A stretch of DNA of 64,000 bases from Endozoicomonas sp. 4G (GTDB lineage Bacteria; Pseudomonadota; Gammaproteobacteria; Pseudomonadales; Endozoicomonadaceae): contig NZ_CP082909.1 in NCBI RefSeq assembly GCF_023822025.1, positions 4,570,001 through 4,634,000 on the forward strand, written 5' to 3'. A model generated the notes under the pieces. The model was not told where the DNA came from. It did no database searches and worked only from the letters and a program-made list of their open reading frames with translations. The position numbers were made by a program, and so were the translations under genes. Shown piece by piece: positions 8,324 to 16,517 of this stretch (the first letter of the stretch is position 1; each line of letters begins with the position of its first letter).

Positions 8324-8398
8324 TGGCGCTCTCGTAGGGAATCGAACCCCAATCTCAGCCTCCGGAGGGCCGCGTGTTATCCGTTACACCACGAGAGC
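8324..8398 (-). tRNA. tRNA-Arg (anticodon CCG), CCA encoded
   Basis: The complement folds as a complete cloverleaf: acceptor GCTCTCG/CGAGAGC, D-arm GTGT...ACAC, anticodon stem CGGCC/GGCTG with loop CTCCGGA (anticodon CCG), T-arm TGGGG/CCCTA with TTCGATT loop, discriminator G and encoded CCA. Its 3' end faces the phage-like genes to the left, the usual geometry for an integration site. Confidence 0.95.
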
Positions 8399-8735
8399 AT
8401 TGACTAACATAGTTTGCGAGGGCTGAAGTGTGGATCAGCAAGGCTTTCAGCGGGGCTGATATTACTGATCAGCTGCCTGCCTGTCTATGACTTTTTGTCA
8501 CAAATACGGTTTTAGGCGCTGGTATCTCCAACCCAATAGCTTTTGGCAGCAGGTATTGCGGTTTTGTTTTACAGCTCATTGCCACCGTAAAGACTCTGCA
8601 AGGAAAGCGCTGTTTTACCACCTTCAATTGCTCTATAATCCACGATGCTTAACAACAATTCGAAGCGTTAGGGTGTCTGCTGTACTGGCTGATTGCGAGG
8701 TGCCGCAGGCCTTTGTCGATATAGGGGATAAGTGA
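8399..8735 (+). promoter_or_regulatory. Gene-free stretch with a probable promoter for the cytochrome gene
   Basis: About 340 bases between tRNA-Arg and the cytochrome gene. A TATAAT hexamer lies at 8634-8639 with a poor -35 (TGTTTT) 17 bases upstream. An 82-codon open frame here has no family features and no convincing ribosome site, so I do not call a gene. Confidence 0.35.
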
Positions 8736-9185
8736 GTGTCTCGGGTAACTCAAATACGTACATTAATGGCCCTGGTCGGTGGCCTGTTTTCCATCCTGGC
8801 ATTCGCCAAGCCTGTTGAGCTGGATGAAATTTCCCGTAAAGAGGTGGCCGAGCGAATCGCTCCTGTTGGCTCAGTGTGTGAACAAGGTGAAGAGTGTGCC
8901 GCCAATGCCGGCGCTGTTGCCAGTGCCGCCAGCGGCCCTCGCTCCGGTGAGCAGGTCTACAACCAGTTCTGTACGGCCTGTCATACCAGCGGCGTACTTG
9001 GCGCACCCAAGAAAGGTGACACAGCCACCTGGGAAGCCAAACTGTCTGCAGCCGGTGGTTTCAACAACCTGCTGGGTAGCGCCATCAAGGGTGTCGGCAG
9101 TATGCCCCCAAAAGGAACCTGCGCGGACTGCTCTGATGAAGAGATCAGCCACGCCATTGAATTTATGAGTGGCCTCAAGCCCTGA
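8736..9185 (+). CDS. Cytochrome c5-family periplasmic cytochrome
   Basis: A 149-aa class I c-type cytochrome. A hydrophobic signal (LMALVGGLFSILAFAKP) is followed by an Ala/Gly-rich linker, one haem site CTACH near residue 81, and the distal Met in GSMPPKG. CADCSDEEI near the end carries the extra Cys pair typical of cytochrome c5. The family shuttles electrons between the bc1 complex and terminal oxidases. The GTG at 8736 follows a purine-rich GGGGATAAG; an ATG ten codons later is an alternative. Confidence 0.85.
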   Translation: MSRVTQIRTLMALVGGLFSILAFAKPVELDEISRKEVAERIAPVGSVCEQGEECAANAGAVASAASGPRSGEQVYNQFCTACHTSGVLGAPKKGDTATWEAKLSAAGGFNNLLGSAIKGVGSMPPKGTCADCSDEEISHAIEFMSGLKP

Positions 9186-9212
9186 TAGTTTTTAACGATC
9201 AAGTCCGCTGGC

Positions 9213-10151
9213 TCAGGCCAGTGGGCTGACAAAACCCTCCGGCTTCACGGCCAGAATAGAACAGTAAATATTGTTCAGAATATTCTCAGCTGTATTGCCC
9301 ATCAGCACTCCCCGGGCATGACGGCTCAGAGTTCCCATCACGATCAGGTCTACATTAATTTCATTGGCCAGATTTTGAACTTCACCGGCAACACTGCCTT
9401 TCAACAGATGCACTTTTAGCTTGTCGGATTCAGGGTCAATGCCTGCATCGATCAGCGCTTTATCCAGTCTTTGCCGATAACGCTGATGGGTACTCTCCTG
9501 TAGGTCATAGATCTCTTCATCACCCAACATCCTTAATGCAGGCTGGTTTACTGGTAAATTCCAGACTGTCACTACGTGCAGCTCAGCTTCTTCCTGACTG
9601 CTGAGATAATCACCGTAAAGCAGCAGGTTTCTATTCAGGGCCACGGCATCATCGTCCGGGTCACCGGCATCCACCGCGACCAGGATCCTGCCAGTGAAAT
9701 CAGGCAACTGATCCCGGCAGGCCATCATCAATAACGGAACCGGGCATTTTCTCAGCAGTGCCAGGTCATTACCCGTTAACTGATGACGGGCCAATGCCCC
9801 GGAAGGGTCCGCAAGCTTGATGACCAGGTCTACCCCAAACTCTGCAATTAAACCCGCTATGAGCTGCCTGGGCTTGCCTGCAACAATATGAACTTCAGCC
9901 TCAATGCCTTCTTCCCATGCCAGCTGCCTGAGCTGTTCGGCATCCTGTTCCAGCTGCTTTCTCATGGCTGCCTCCAGCTTGCTTTCCAGGGGAATAAACT
10001 GAAGCTTGTGCATAACTTCCAGACTTTGATCAAAAAAAACCATGATCAGTCTGGCGTTGTTATTCGCCACCAGTGTGAAAGCCTGTCGCAATTCGAGTTC
10101 GCTGGTATGGCTTCTGGTGATGGCTACCATAACGGTCTTGAAAGCGTGCAT
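9213..10151 (-). CDS. uspE: UspE-type tandem universal stress protein
   Basis: About 312 residues with two Usp domains. The second carries the nucleotide-binding signature VMGTLSRHARGVLMGNTAENIL near the C-terminus; the first has the degenerate form seen in UspE (LVIKLADP...LLRKCPVPLLMM). Length and layout match E. coli UspE (316 aa). The ATG at 10151 has AGGGG six bases upstream and is preferred over the TTG at 10157. It begins 10 bases after the stop of the LysE-family gene and is probably cotranscribed with it. Confidence 0.85.
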   Translation of the reverse strand: MHAFKTVMVAITRSHTSELELRQAFTLVANNNARLIMVFFDQSLEVMHKLQFIPLESKLEAAMRKQLEQDAEQLRQLAWEEGIEAEVHIVAGKPRQLIAGLIAEFGVDLVIKLADPSGALARHQLTGNDLALLRKCPVPLLMMACRDQLPDFTGRILVAVDAGDPDDDAVALNRNLLLYGDYLSSQEEAELHVVTVWNLPVNQPALRMLGDEEIYDLQESTHQRYRQRLDKALIDAGIDPESDKLKVHLLKGSVAGEVQNLANEINVDLIVMGTLSRHARGVLMGNTAENILNNIYCSILAVKPEGFVSPLA

Positions 10152-10161
10152 AGTCAACCCC

Positions 10162-10779
10162 TTATCGGATCATTTCACCAATGACCGGAATAATAGACAG
10201 CACCAGCAAAAGCGCCATAGTAATGTTAAACGCTCTTTGATGAGACGGCTGTTGCAACACCTTTTTCAGACGAACACCGAAAAACAGCCAGACGCCTACG
10301 CAGGGAAACAAAACAATCAGGAAGGCCAGGGCAATGACCAGCACCTGCAGAAACACATCTCCAGATACTGTCGTATAAGCAGCCACCGCACCGGTAGCCA
10401 TAACCCATCCTTTCGGATTGACCCATTGGAACAGGGCTGACTGTATAAACGTCAATGGTCTGGCTTTTCCTTCATTTAAATCAGCAGGAGCAGACTTGGC
10501 GATAAGCCAGGCAAGGTACAGAAGATAAGCGACACCGAGAACCTTGAGAATATCGTGAAGCACCGGGAAAAGGTCAAATACCGCTCCCAGCCCCAACCCC
10601 ACAAACAGCACCATTAAAGGGAAGCCCAGGCAGATGCCTAAAAAATGGGGCATACTCTGCCGGATGCCATAGTTCATGCCCGAGGTCATGATCATGACAT
10701 TATTGGGACCCGGGGTCACCGAACTGGAAAAAGCGAAAGCCATCAGGGGCCACAAAACGGCACTAAGTTCATCACCCAT
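10162..10779 (-). CDS. LysE/RhtB-family amino-acid exporter
   Basis: A 205-aa membrane protein with five or six hydrophobic segments. SSVTPGPNNVMIM near the N-terminus is the family hallmark, followed by FQWVNPKGWVMA mid-protein. Members export amino acids such as threonine or homoserine; the substrate cannot be read from sequence. The start is set at 10779 (MGDELSAV). A longer frame from 10830 would add 17 residues, but those are translated from a relic of an IscB-type omega RNA and match no LysE protein. Confidence 0.85.
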   Translation of the reverse strand: MGDELSAVLWPLMAFAFSSSVTPGPNNVMIMTSGMNYGIRQSMPHFLGICLGFPLMVLFVGLGLGAVFDLFPVLHDILKVLGVAYLLYLAWLIAKSAPADLNEGKARPLTFIQSALFQWVNPKGWVMATGAVAAYTTVSGDVFLQVLVIALAFLIVLFPCVGVWLFFGVRLKKVLQQPSHQRAFNITMALLLVLSIIPVIGEMIR

Positions 10780-10858
10780 TATATTCGCCCTTAAAGCCAC
10801 CTTGCGGCGGCTGAGTCTGGTCACTTCCACCCCCTGAAATGGGGGGGCAGTTCACTAA
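10780..10858 (-). mobile_element. Relic of an IscB element: left end and start of its omega RNA
   Basis: Read on the minus strand, a hairpin CCCCCCATTTCAGGGGG is followed by AAGTGACCAGACTCAGCC, a stem AGCCGCCGCAAGGTGGCT and TTAAGGGCGAAT. The same succession occurs at 4797-4885 in the complete element, with paired changes that keep the stem. The homology stops next to the start codon of the LysE-family gene, so the rest was deleted. It begins a few bases after the stop of the PIN gene. Confidence 0.75.
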
Positions 10859-10861
10859 CGG

Positions 10862-11347
10862 CTACAGTTGCCTCAGGTGGTTAATATTTATAGCCATGAC
10901 TTCGTGATATGCAAAGTTGTTATAAGCTCTGAGATCATCCGTTAAAATTAAACATCCCAAACTTTTTGCTGCCAATATTACGGACATATCAGTGATCCCA
11001 ATATGATTAAAACCATCTGTACTCATTACTTCATCTTTATGAATATATTGTTCATTCACCAGGTAGAGTGTTGGGAGAATTGAATTCAGAAATTTCCTGA
11101 ATTTATGTTCAGGTATTTTTTCCAGAAAATTCCAGGCTTCAGCCAAAACCTGAGGAGTAACGACAATTTTTGAAAACTGAGATACATAACCATTAAGCCA
11201 ATGGTAATCCTGCTCAGTATACATTGTGGTACGTTTGAATTTTGGCACGTACGCAGGTTCATATTTACCAACCAGATATAGAATCAGTAAATTTGTATCT
11301 AAGAATGCACCACCATCCCTGTACTGTATTAATAAATCGGTGAGCAT
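10862..11347 (-). CDS. PIN-domain protein, putative RNase
   Basis: A 161-aa protein with a PIN nuclease pattern: FLDTNLLILYLVG at residues 15-27, an internal acidic position (LAEAWNFLEKI), and ITDMSVILAAKSLGCLILTDDL near the end. It is longer than classic VapC toxins (about 130 aa), with an inserted helical segment. The start codon lies 9 bases after the stop of an 80-aa gene, forming a compact two-gene unit like a toxin-antitoxin module. The partner does not resemble a known antitoxin. RNase activity is inferred from the fold. Confidence 0.7.
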   Translation of the reverse strand: MLTDLLIQYRDGGAFLDTNLLILYLVGKYEPAYVPKFKRTTMYTEQDYHWLNGYVSQFSKIVVTPQVLAEAWNFLEKIPEHKFRKFLNSILPTLYLVNEQYIHKDEVMSTDGFNHIGITDMSVILAAKSLGCLILTDDLRAYNNFAYHEVMAININHLRQL

Positions 11348-11356
11348 TGTGAAACT

Positions 11357-11599
11357 CTAGACTTTACGAATTTTCATAGACATCACTTCGCCAGTATCAG
11401 CATTGACTTTAAATATTTTATAGCTTATTACCCTATTCCCTAAGCTTCCAAGTGCATAAGAATCAGACAAACCAAGAGTAATCAACCAAAAACCATTTTC
11501 CAGTTCAACTTCTTCAATTGACAGCCTTGCTTTCTCTGAAGACACATCTTCAAAATACTTTGCTGCCGCCTGAGCGGCTTCTTTTGCACTAATAGCCAT
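11357..11599 (-). CDS. 80-aa PepSY-like small protein upstream of the PIN gene
   Basis: Helix (ISAKEAAQAAAKYFEDV), then beta-strands ending YKIFKVNADTGEVMSMKIRK, the layout of a single PepSY-type domain; no signal peptide. It directly precedes the PIN gene on the same strand. PepSY modules are usually inhibitors or sensors, so a role restraining the PIN protein is possible but is only inference from position. Confidence 0.55.
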   Translation of the reverse strand: MAISAKEAAQAAAKYFEDVSSEKARLSIEEVELENGFWLITLGLSDSYALGSLGNRVISYKIFKVNADTGEVMSMKIRKV

Positions 11600-11829
11600 T
11601 ATATTTTTTCCAATAGTTTATTAATGTTGAGCTGACTAGCGAAGAATCCACTTAAAAATAAGTATCATCTTTCAACTCGATCAGAAAGCGTCTGTATACT
11701 CAAAGATAGCTAAGTTTGCAACCTTTACTGTTTGTTCTCAGTCACTGGTTACAACAGACCTCGTTCCGATGCAGGAGTGCGAGAGCCGGAGTTTTGCGAC
11801 ACCCTCTTCAAGGGCAGGTTCAGTGACAA

Positions 11830-11976
11830 TCAGTCTCCAGACAGGGTTATCTGGCCTTTCAGATAGATTACAGCGGTTCCTCGCAGCAAAACCCTGTCCC
11901 CAACCCATTGGTATTGTAGCTGCCCTTTTCCCTGGCTGGCATGGTATGGTGTCACCATTGGGACATTGAGATCCAT
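11830..11976 (-). CDS. 48-aa possible gene or gene remnant
   Basis: The frame starts MDLNVPMVTPYHASQGKG and continues as alternating hydrophobic strands (LQYQWVGDRVLLRGTAVIYL). The Shine-Dalgarno is weak (AGAAG). It lies in the 400-base gap between the PepSY-like gene and the DUF2878 gene and is divergent from the latter. It may be the tail of a lost gene. Nothing else is recognisable in that gap. Confidence 0.3.
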   Translation of the reverse strand: MDLNVPMVTPYHASQGKGQLQYQWVGDRVLLRGTAVIYLKGQITLSGD

Positions 11977-11998
11977 CGTCTTCTATATGGTTTTTTGA

Positions 11999-12523
11999 AT
12001 GAAACGACTGAACACTTCCTGGTTTAACGGAGCCCTGGCTCTGGCGGGCTGGCTGATCGGCATAACAACTCAGTCATCCTGGGCGGTTGCTGCCGCAGTC
12101 GTCATTCTGATGGTGCATTTCGCCGCCGTCGGCTCCTGGAAAAAAGAGCGGGAGATTCTGGCTATTACCTTGATCCTGGGTAGCGCCCTGGACAGTGTGA
12201 TGGGCAATATCAGTGTTCTTCAGTTTTCCAGTGAGAATCGGATTCTTCCGTCATGGCTGGCCTGTGTCTGGATTATGCTGGGGCTAACCATTCGTCATAG
12301 CCTGAACTGGATCGGTAACAACAGACTGACAGGTAACCTGTTTCTTATTATTTTGACCGCAGGACATTACTGCCTGTTGTTGCAGTTCACTTACGTTTCT
12401 TCCTGTCTGCCAGAATGGCAGGCAGTGGCCATTCTTTCAATATCCGCAACCATCATCATCAATATTATTCTGACATTCTCTGATATCTGGATGGAGAGAT
12501 ATCGCCGCCAGAATACGGGATGA
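11999..12523 (+). CDS. DUF2878-family membrane protein
   Basis: 174 aa with about five hydrophobic segments, including WFNGALALAGWLIGI at the N-terminus and a conserved-looking LGSALDSVMGNISVL loop in the middle, as in DUF2878 proteins. Function unknown for the family. The gene stands alone. Confidence 0.65.
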   Translation: MKRLNTSWFNGALALAGWLIGITTQSSWAVAAAVVILMVHFAAVGSWKKEREILAITLILGSALDSVMGNISVLQFSSENRILPSWLACVWIMLGLTIRHSLNWIGNNRLTGNLFLIILTAGHYCLLLQFTYVSSCLPEWQAVAILSISATIIINIILTFSDIWMERYRRQNTG

Positions 12524-12640
12524 TCGAGTCACGATAGGAGTCCATTCTCCAATAAATTATTGCAAGATGCCGTCATTTCTGTGTAGCCTGACACCATTTC
12601 CGGATAGAAGTGTACAAACAATAATAAAGGAAGGTATTTA

Positions 12641-13126
12641 ATGACCGTCTCAACATCCCCTGTTAACGCCAGCGACTTTCTGAACCATAAGGCAGCTGAT
12701 ATCCAGTCCTGGTTCAAGTCCGGCACCCAACCTATCGAAGGCCTGAACGTTCGCAAGATGCCAGCTCGGGTAGAGCCTCTGGAATATATACCCAGCCGGG
12801 AAAAAGCCAAAAACAAGGCTCGCTTCAAACTGATCGTCAGTAAGAATTTTAAGCTCTGGTCAATAAACCTTGAAATGAGTTTTTTCTGTCAGCCCTGGTT
12901 AAGCAATGACGGTATCGCCAATCCGCCCGGTTTACTTTTCTCAGTCATTGATGATGAAGACACTGCCCACCCTATTGAATACCTGCCGACAGTGTTTGAG
13001 TACGAAGAAGAGGATATGAGTGCACCACAGTGGTTCAGCTTCTGGATTCAGAAAATTCTGAAAAGACCTTCAATCAAAATCGTCTTTGCCTACAAACAAC
13101 TGATCTCGTCTGAGCTTGATGATTGA
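12641..13126 (+). CDS. Unrecognised cytoplasmic protein
   Basis: 161 aa, no signal peptide or membrane segment. Basic central part (REKAKNKARFKLIVSKNFKLW) and an acidic patch (EYEEEDMS). AAAGGAAGG lies upstream of the ATG. I recognise no family; mixed alpha/beta composition. It stands between the DUF2878 gene and the I9-like gene on the same strand. Confidence 0.6.
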   Translation: MTVSTSPVNASDFLNHKAADIQSWFKSGTQPIEGLNVRKMPARVEPLEYIPSREKAKNKARFKLIVSKNFKLWSINLEMSFFCQPWLSNDGIANPPGLLFSVIDDEDTAHPIEYLPTVFEYEEEDMSAPQWFSFWIQKILKRPSIKIVFAYKQLISSELDD

Positions 13127-13202
13127 AGAACCCCTTCAATGATCGTGACGCTAAACCGGGGCCTGATATAAAAGGCTCCTGTCTTTTTAGAAGGAAAAAA
13201 AT

Positions 13203-13529
13203 ATGCCTCGCCTGCTTCTGCTTTTCTTCACTGCGTCACTGTCACTGTGCTCATACGCCGAGCTCAGTTCTTTAACTCATCGCTGGATTGCTGTCTTTGA
13301 TGCGGACCGGGTTAACAGCTGCGATGCCGGGCTACTTCTTGAACAGCTGGGCAATCTTTCTTCAGAGGCAAGGCTGTCACTGGTACGCCCCTTTGGTTCC
13401 TGCGGCATTATTTTTCTGTCCGACGCACTGTTGGATGTTGAAAGCCTGCTCCAGCAGGACTCAGCCATTCGATATATAGAGCCTGATGGCCTTAACCAGC
13501 CCCTGCCGGTAATGCCTCCTATCGATTAA
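13203..13529 (+). CDS. Secreted 108-aa protein resembling an inhibitor I9 (subtilisin propeptide) domain
   Basis: Signal peptide MPRLLLLFFTASLSLCSYA, then a domain with the flow of a subtilase propeptide: RWIAVFDAD as first strand, a Cys pair (NSCDAG and FGSCGI), and the final DSAIRYIEPDG, which matches the classic xVxYVEPDG end of I9 domains. No protease follows, so it would act as a stand-alone periplasmic inhibitor or chaperone of a protease. This is inferred from pattern only. It has its own AAGGAAAAAA ribosome site and a terminator downstream. Confidence 0.6.
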   Translation: MPRLLLLFFTASLSLCSYAELSSLTHRWIAVFDADRVNSCDAGLLLEQLGNLSSEARLSLVRPFGSCGIIFLSDALLDVESLLQQDSAIRYIEPDGLNQPLPVMPPID

Positions 13530-13581
13530 CACATCTGACATTCCGGCAAGGACGATGCCGTCACTTCTCCAGCCCATTAAA

Positions 13582-13602
13582 AAGCCCGACAGTGTCGGGC
13601 TT
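13582..13602. terminator. Bidirectional Rho-independent terminator
   Basis: AAGCCCGAC-AGT-GTCGGGCTT with A-run before and after, between the convergent I9-like gene and sutA. The perfect 9-bp stem serves both strands. Confidence 0.9.
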
Positions 13603-13612
13603 AAAAAACGCA

Positions 13613-13858
13613 TTAGATTGAACGGTTACCGTATTCGCTCGACGGCTTTTTGGGCGGATCGGCAGTAACGTTTGATGGGACTTCTTCTATTTCGCCACCG
13701 GATTTAAGAAAAGCCTCCACTTGGGCGTTGAGACTTTCTCTGAGTTTTTTCCGGGACTCCACCGTGCGTTGATCAGCGGGCTCGTCTCGACTACCCAGGA
13801 AACTGATATCAACCCCGTCAAAACCAGCAGCAGCTTTTTTCGGCGTTTTCCGTGCCAT
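13613..13858 (-). CDS. sutA: SutA, RNA polymerase-associated regulator
   Basis: 81 aa. The C-terminal half (EAFLKSGGEIEEVP, then ADPPKKPSSEYGNR) matches Pseudomonas aeruginosa SutA, which binds the beta subunit of RNA polymerase and supports transcription in slow growth. The N-terminal acidic tail of the Pseudomonas protein is replaced here by a short basic segment (MARKTPKKAAAG). The ATG at 13858 has AGGAAAGAG upstream and is preferred to the longer frame from 13885. Confidence 0.85.
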   Translation of the reverse strand: MARKTPKKAAAGFDGVDISFLGSRDEPADQRTVESRKKLRESLNAQVEAFLKSGGEIEEVPSNVTADPPKKPSSEYGNRSI

Positions 13859-14253
13859 AGCTCTTTCCTCTTGGATACTGGTCAATGAAGCAACCTTTGC
13901 TTCAACCCATTTTTTATGACTTTTGTTCCGATTTGTTTTAGTTATAGTCCAGCGTTCTTAAAACGCCAGTCGGTGTGACTCCTCCATTCTTATTCCGCCA
14001 TCAAAAAACAATAAAATTATAATTACCCATATAGATCACCTTGTAAAGCCTCAATAGACCCCTCCGGGAATATGGCGTTAGTAGTCGGCATGATTGGGAA
14101 TAGCTTGAAGAAAAATTTTTTCATATCGTGGCGAACATCCATTTAGCCTTTTCGCACCGTGCATAGCTGGCCAGACGGTCTATTCTCTTTGGGCATAAAT
14201 TATTCTGTCTGATAAGTGAAACAACGATGCAGGCTGTTTCCAGAGGAGCACGA
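13859..14253. other. Gene-free AT-rich region at the left edge of the defence island
   Basis: About 395 bases between sutA and the GHKL gene. No coding frame with recognisable content. It must hold the promoters of both flanking genes and marks the change from housekeeping to accessory DNA. Confidence 0.4.
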
Positions 14254-16278
14254 ATGAGCCTTTATACCAATCTTGCCGGAAGATTGCGCAACACCCATTT
14301 ACCCAAGTCTCACGGCCTGTTGCCCGTTTTTGAAGCGGTTGTTAACTCAATCCAGTCCCTTGAAGAAGCTGACCGGCTAACAACTGGCCAGATTACCCTT
14401 GAGATCATCCGTAACCCTCAGCAGCAAATGCACTCAGAGAAAGAGGCAGAGCAAGAAAGCATTAAGGGCTTCATCATTACAGATGATGGTGTTGGCTTTA
14501 ACGAGGCCAATATGGCATCGTTTGAAACGCTGGATTCCGACCACAAAATCGCTAAAGGCTGTCGGGGTATTGGTCGTCTGATGTGGTTGAAAGCGTTTGA
14601 TCTCGCTAAGGTCGACAGTATTTTTCATCAGGATGGAAACGTTTATCAACGCCGATTTTCATTTTCAGCACAGAAAGGTGTTCAGTCAGACCCTCTTGTT
14701 GATATTCATGATAAAACAGCACGTACCGTATTAACGCTGGACGGTTTTGATAAAACCTATTACTCAAGCTGCCGCAAAACCGCATCAGCCATTGCAGAAG
14801 CGCTACTTGAGCACTGCCTGTGGTACTTCGTAAGGAATCCGGCTGTACCATGCATCCTTGTCAAGGATGGTTCTGAGACAATCTCCCTCAGTACTATTTT
14901 CGACCAGTGCATGCACTCAAAAGCAACCACCGAGCACGTCAACATTAAGGAACACCGTTTCGAACTCACCCACATCAAGTTTCGGGCAGGAGTGCACAAA
15001 AATCATTCAATGTTTCTTTGCGCTGCCAGCAGGGTTGTAAAAGAAGAATCCATCAGTAAAAAAATACCGGGTCTCTTTGGCACAATATCCGACGATGTTG
15101 GTAAATTCACCTACGCCTGCTACCTGACCTCACTCTATCTTGATGAACATGTGCGCTCCGAGAGAACCGCCTTCAACATTGCAGAAACTATTGACGACCT
15201 GACCAGTGATTTAGACGTTTCCCTCAGTGAAATCAGGGATACCGTTGCAAACAAAACCAGGGAGTACCTCTCAGATTATCTTCAGGAAAACCTGAAAGCA
15301 GGCAGAGAGCGAGTGGAAGAATTTGTAGCGCATAAGTCTCCTCGATACCGATCCATTATCAGCTATATGAATGAGAGTGAACTCACGGTTGACCCCAAAA
15401 TATCTGACAAAGACCTTGAGTTACACCTGCACAGACAATACTTCGAGGCGGAAAGTGCTCTTTTGGAGGAAGGGCATGAAGTCATGAACCCCGTCGTTGA
15501 GAGCAACTTCGAAGAGTATCAAAACCGGCTGAGTAACTACCTGCAAAAAGCCAATGACTTTAAACAATCAGACTTGGCAAACTACGTTAGCCATCGTCGT
15601 ACAATTATTGACTTATTGGAAAAGCATGTTGCTCAACTGGACAGCGGGAAATACGTTCGTGAGAATATGATTCATCAATTGATTATGCCCATGCATAAGG
15701 ACTCAACTCAGACCCCACTGGATGCGTGCAATCTCTGGCTCATTAATGAAAGGTTGTCATTCCATGACTACCTTGCCTCTGACAAACCATTAAGCTCGAT
15801 GCCGATTACCGGTGACTCTTCCGGGAAAAAACCGGATCTATGCGCCTTGAATGTGTGTGACAATCCAATTTTGGTATCCGATAAAAAGAACTTACCACTG
15901 GCCTCTATCACAGTGGTTGAGATAAAAAGGCCAATGCGGAACGATGCCGCCCAGGGAGAAGAAAAAGACCCTATTGACCAGGCTCTTACTTACCTGGATC
16001 GTATTCGTGAAGGTCAGGCAAAAACCGCAAATGGATTACTGATCCCGAACTCCAGAGACGTACCCGGCTTCTGCTATATAGTGTGTGACCTGACTTCCAC
16101 CATGCTCAAAAGGTGCAAAAACTGGGATTTAACAGCGTCTACTGATCATATGGGGTACTTTGGCTATAACAAAAGCTACGGCGCCTTTATCGAAGTAATT
16201 TCCTACAACCGGCTGGTGCAATCTGCCAAAGAGCGAAATAAGGCGTTCTTTGACAAGCTGGGCTTGCCGACGACGTAA
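14254..16278 (+). CDS. GHKL-type ATPase with C-terminal nuclease-like domain, candidate defence protein
   Basis: 674 aa. The N-terminal Bergerat (GHKL) ATPase carries EAVVNSIQS (Asn31, N box), ITDDGVGF near 76 and GCRGIGRLMWLK near 101. A long helical middle (about 330-500) follows. The C-terminal part has KKPDL near 527 and SITVVEIKRP near 555, the spacing and character of a PD-(D/E)xK nuclease core. MORC/MutL-like ATPase plus nuclease combinations are common in defence genes, but I cannot match this to a named system. The ATG at 14254 has AGAGGAG six bases upstream; the frame opens earlier at 14227. A terminator follows the gene, so it acts as a single-gene unit. Confidence 0.7.
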   Translation: MSLYTNLAGRLRNTHLPKSHGLLPVFEAVVNSIQSLEEADRLTTGQITLEIIRNPQQQMHSEKEAEQESIKGFIITDDGVGFNEANMASFETLDSDHKIAKGCRGIGRLMWLKAFDLAKVDSIFHQDGNVYQRRFSFSAQKGVQSDPLVDIHDKTARTVLTLDGFDKTYYSSCRKTASAIAEALLEHCLWYFVRNPAVPCILVKDGSETISLSTIFDQCMHSKATTEHVNIKEHRFELTHIKFRAGVHKNHSMFLCAASRVVKEESISKKIPGLFGTISDDVGKFTYACYLTSLYLDEHVRSERTAFNIAETIDDLTSDLDVSLSEIRDTVANKTREYLSDYLQENLKAGRERVEEFVAHKSPRYRSIISYMNESELTVDPKISDKDLELHLHRQYFEAESALLEEGHEVMNPVVESNFEEYQNRLSNYLQKANDFKQSDLANYVSHRRTIIDLLEKHVAQLDSGKYVRENMIHQLIMPMHKDSTQTPLDACNLWLINERLSFHDYLASDKPLSSMPITGDSSGKKPDLCALNVCDNPILVSDKKNLPLASITVVEIKRPMRNDAAQGEEKDPIDQALTYLDRIREGQAKTANGLLIPNSRDVPGFCYIVCDLTSTMLKRCKNWDLTASTDHMGYFGYNKSYGAFIEVISYNRLVQSAKERNKAFFDKLGLPTT

Positions 16279-16307
16279 ATCAGCGATTTAAGATGGGTCC
16301 AGCTCAA

Positions 16308-16336
16308 TTGTCTCCGCAGTGCGGAGAGTTTTTCCA
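16308..16336 (+). terminator. Rho-independent terminator after the GHKL gene
   Basis: TCTCCGCA-GT-GCGGAGA stem followed by GTTTTT, 30 bases past the stop codon. Confidence 0.8.
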
Positions 16337-16395
16337 AAGAAGGGAAGGCTTCTGCGAAACGGCAACAATGGAGCAGCTGCTTCTCACTCCAGCCC

Positions 16396-16465
16396 TTGCC
16401 AAAAGCGGCAGTGAGTTGCTTCTTTACCCCGCAGCTGTCCATTCAAGGGGCTTTTGGCAGGCATG
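16396..16465. repeat. Imperfect inverted repeat upstream of the toxin-antitoxin pair
   Basis: CTTGCCAAAAGC near 16396 pairs with GCTTTTGGCAGG near 16453, enclosing about 45 bases with further GCGG/CCGC pairing. It is a candidate recombination or regulatory structure; I see no attC core sites. Confidence 0.4.
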
Positions 16466-16517
16466 ATACACATAACCATATTTGTAGCAATCTGATACAA
16501 AAAACAGGATTTGAAAC

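Noticed and set aside
8487-8735. An 82-codon plus-strand frame upstream of the cytochrome gene
   Set aside because: No family features or ribosome site; overlaps the promoter region of the cytochrome gene.
10780-10830. Upstream start for the LysE-family gene
   Set aside because: The added residues are translated from an omega-RNA relic and do not belong to the family.
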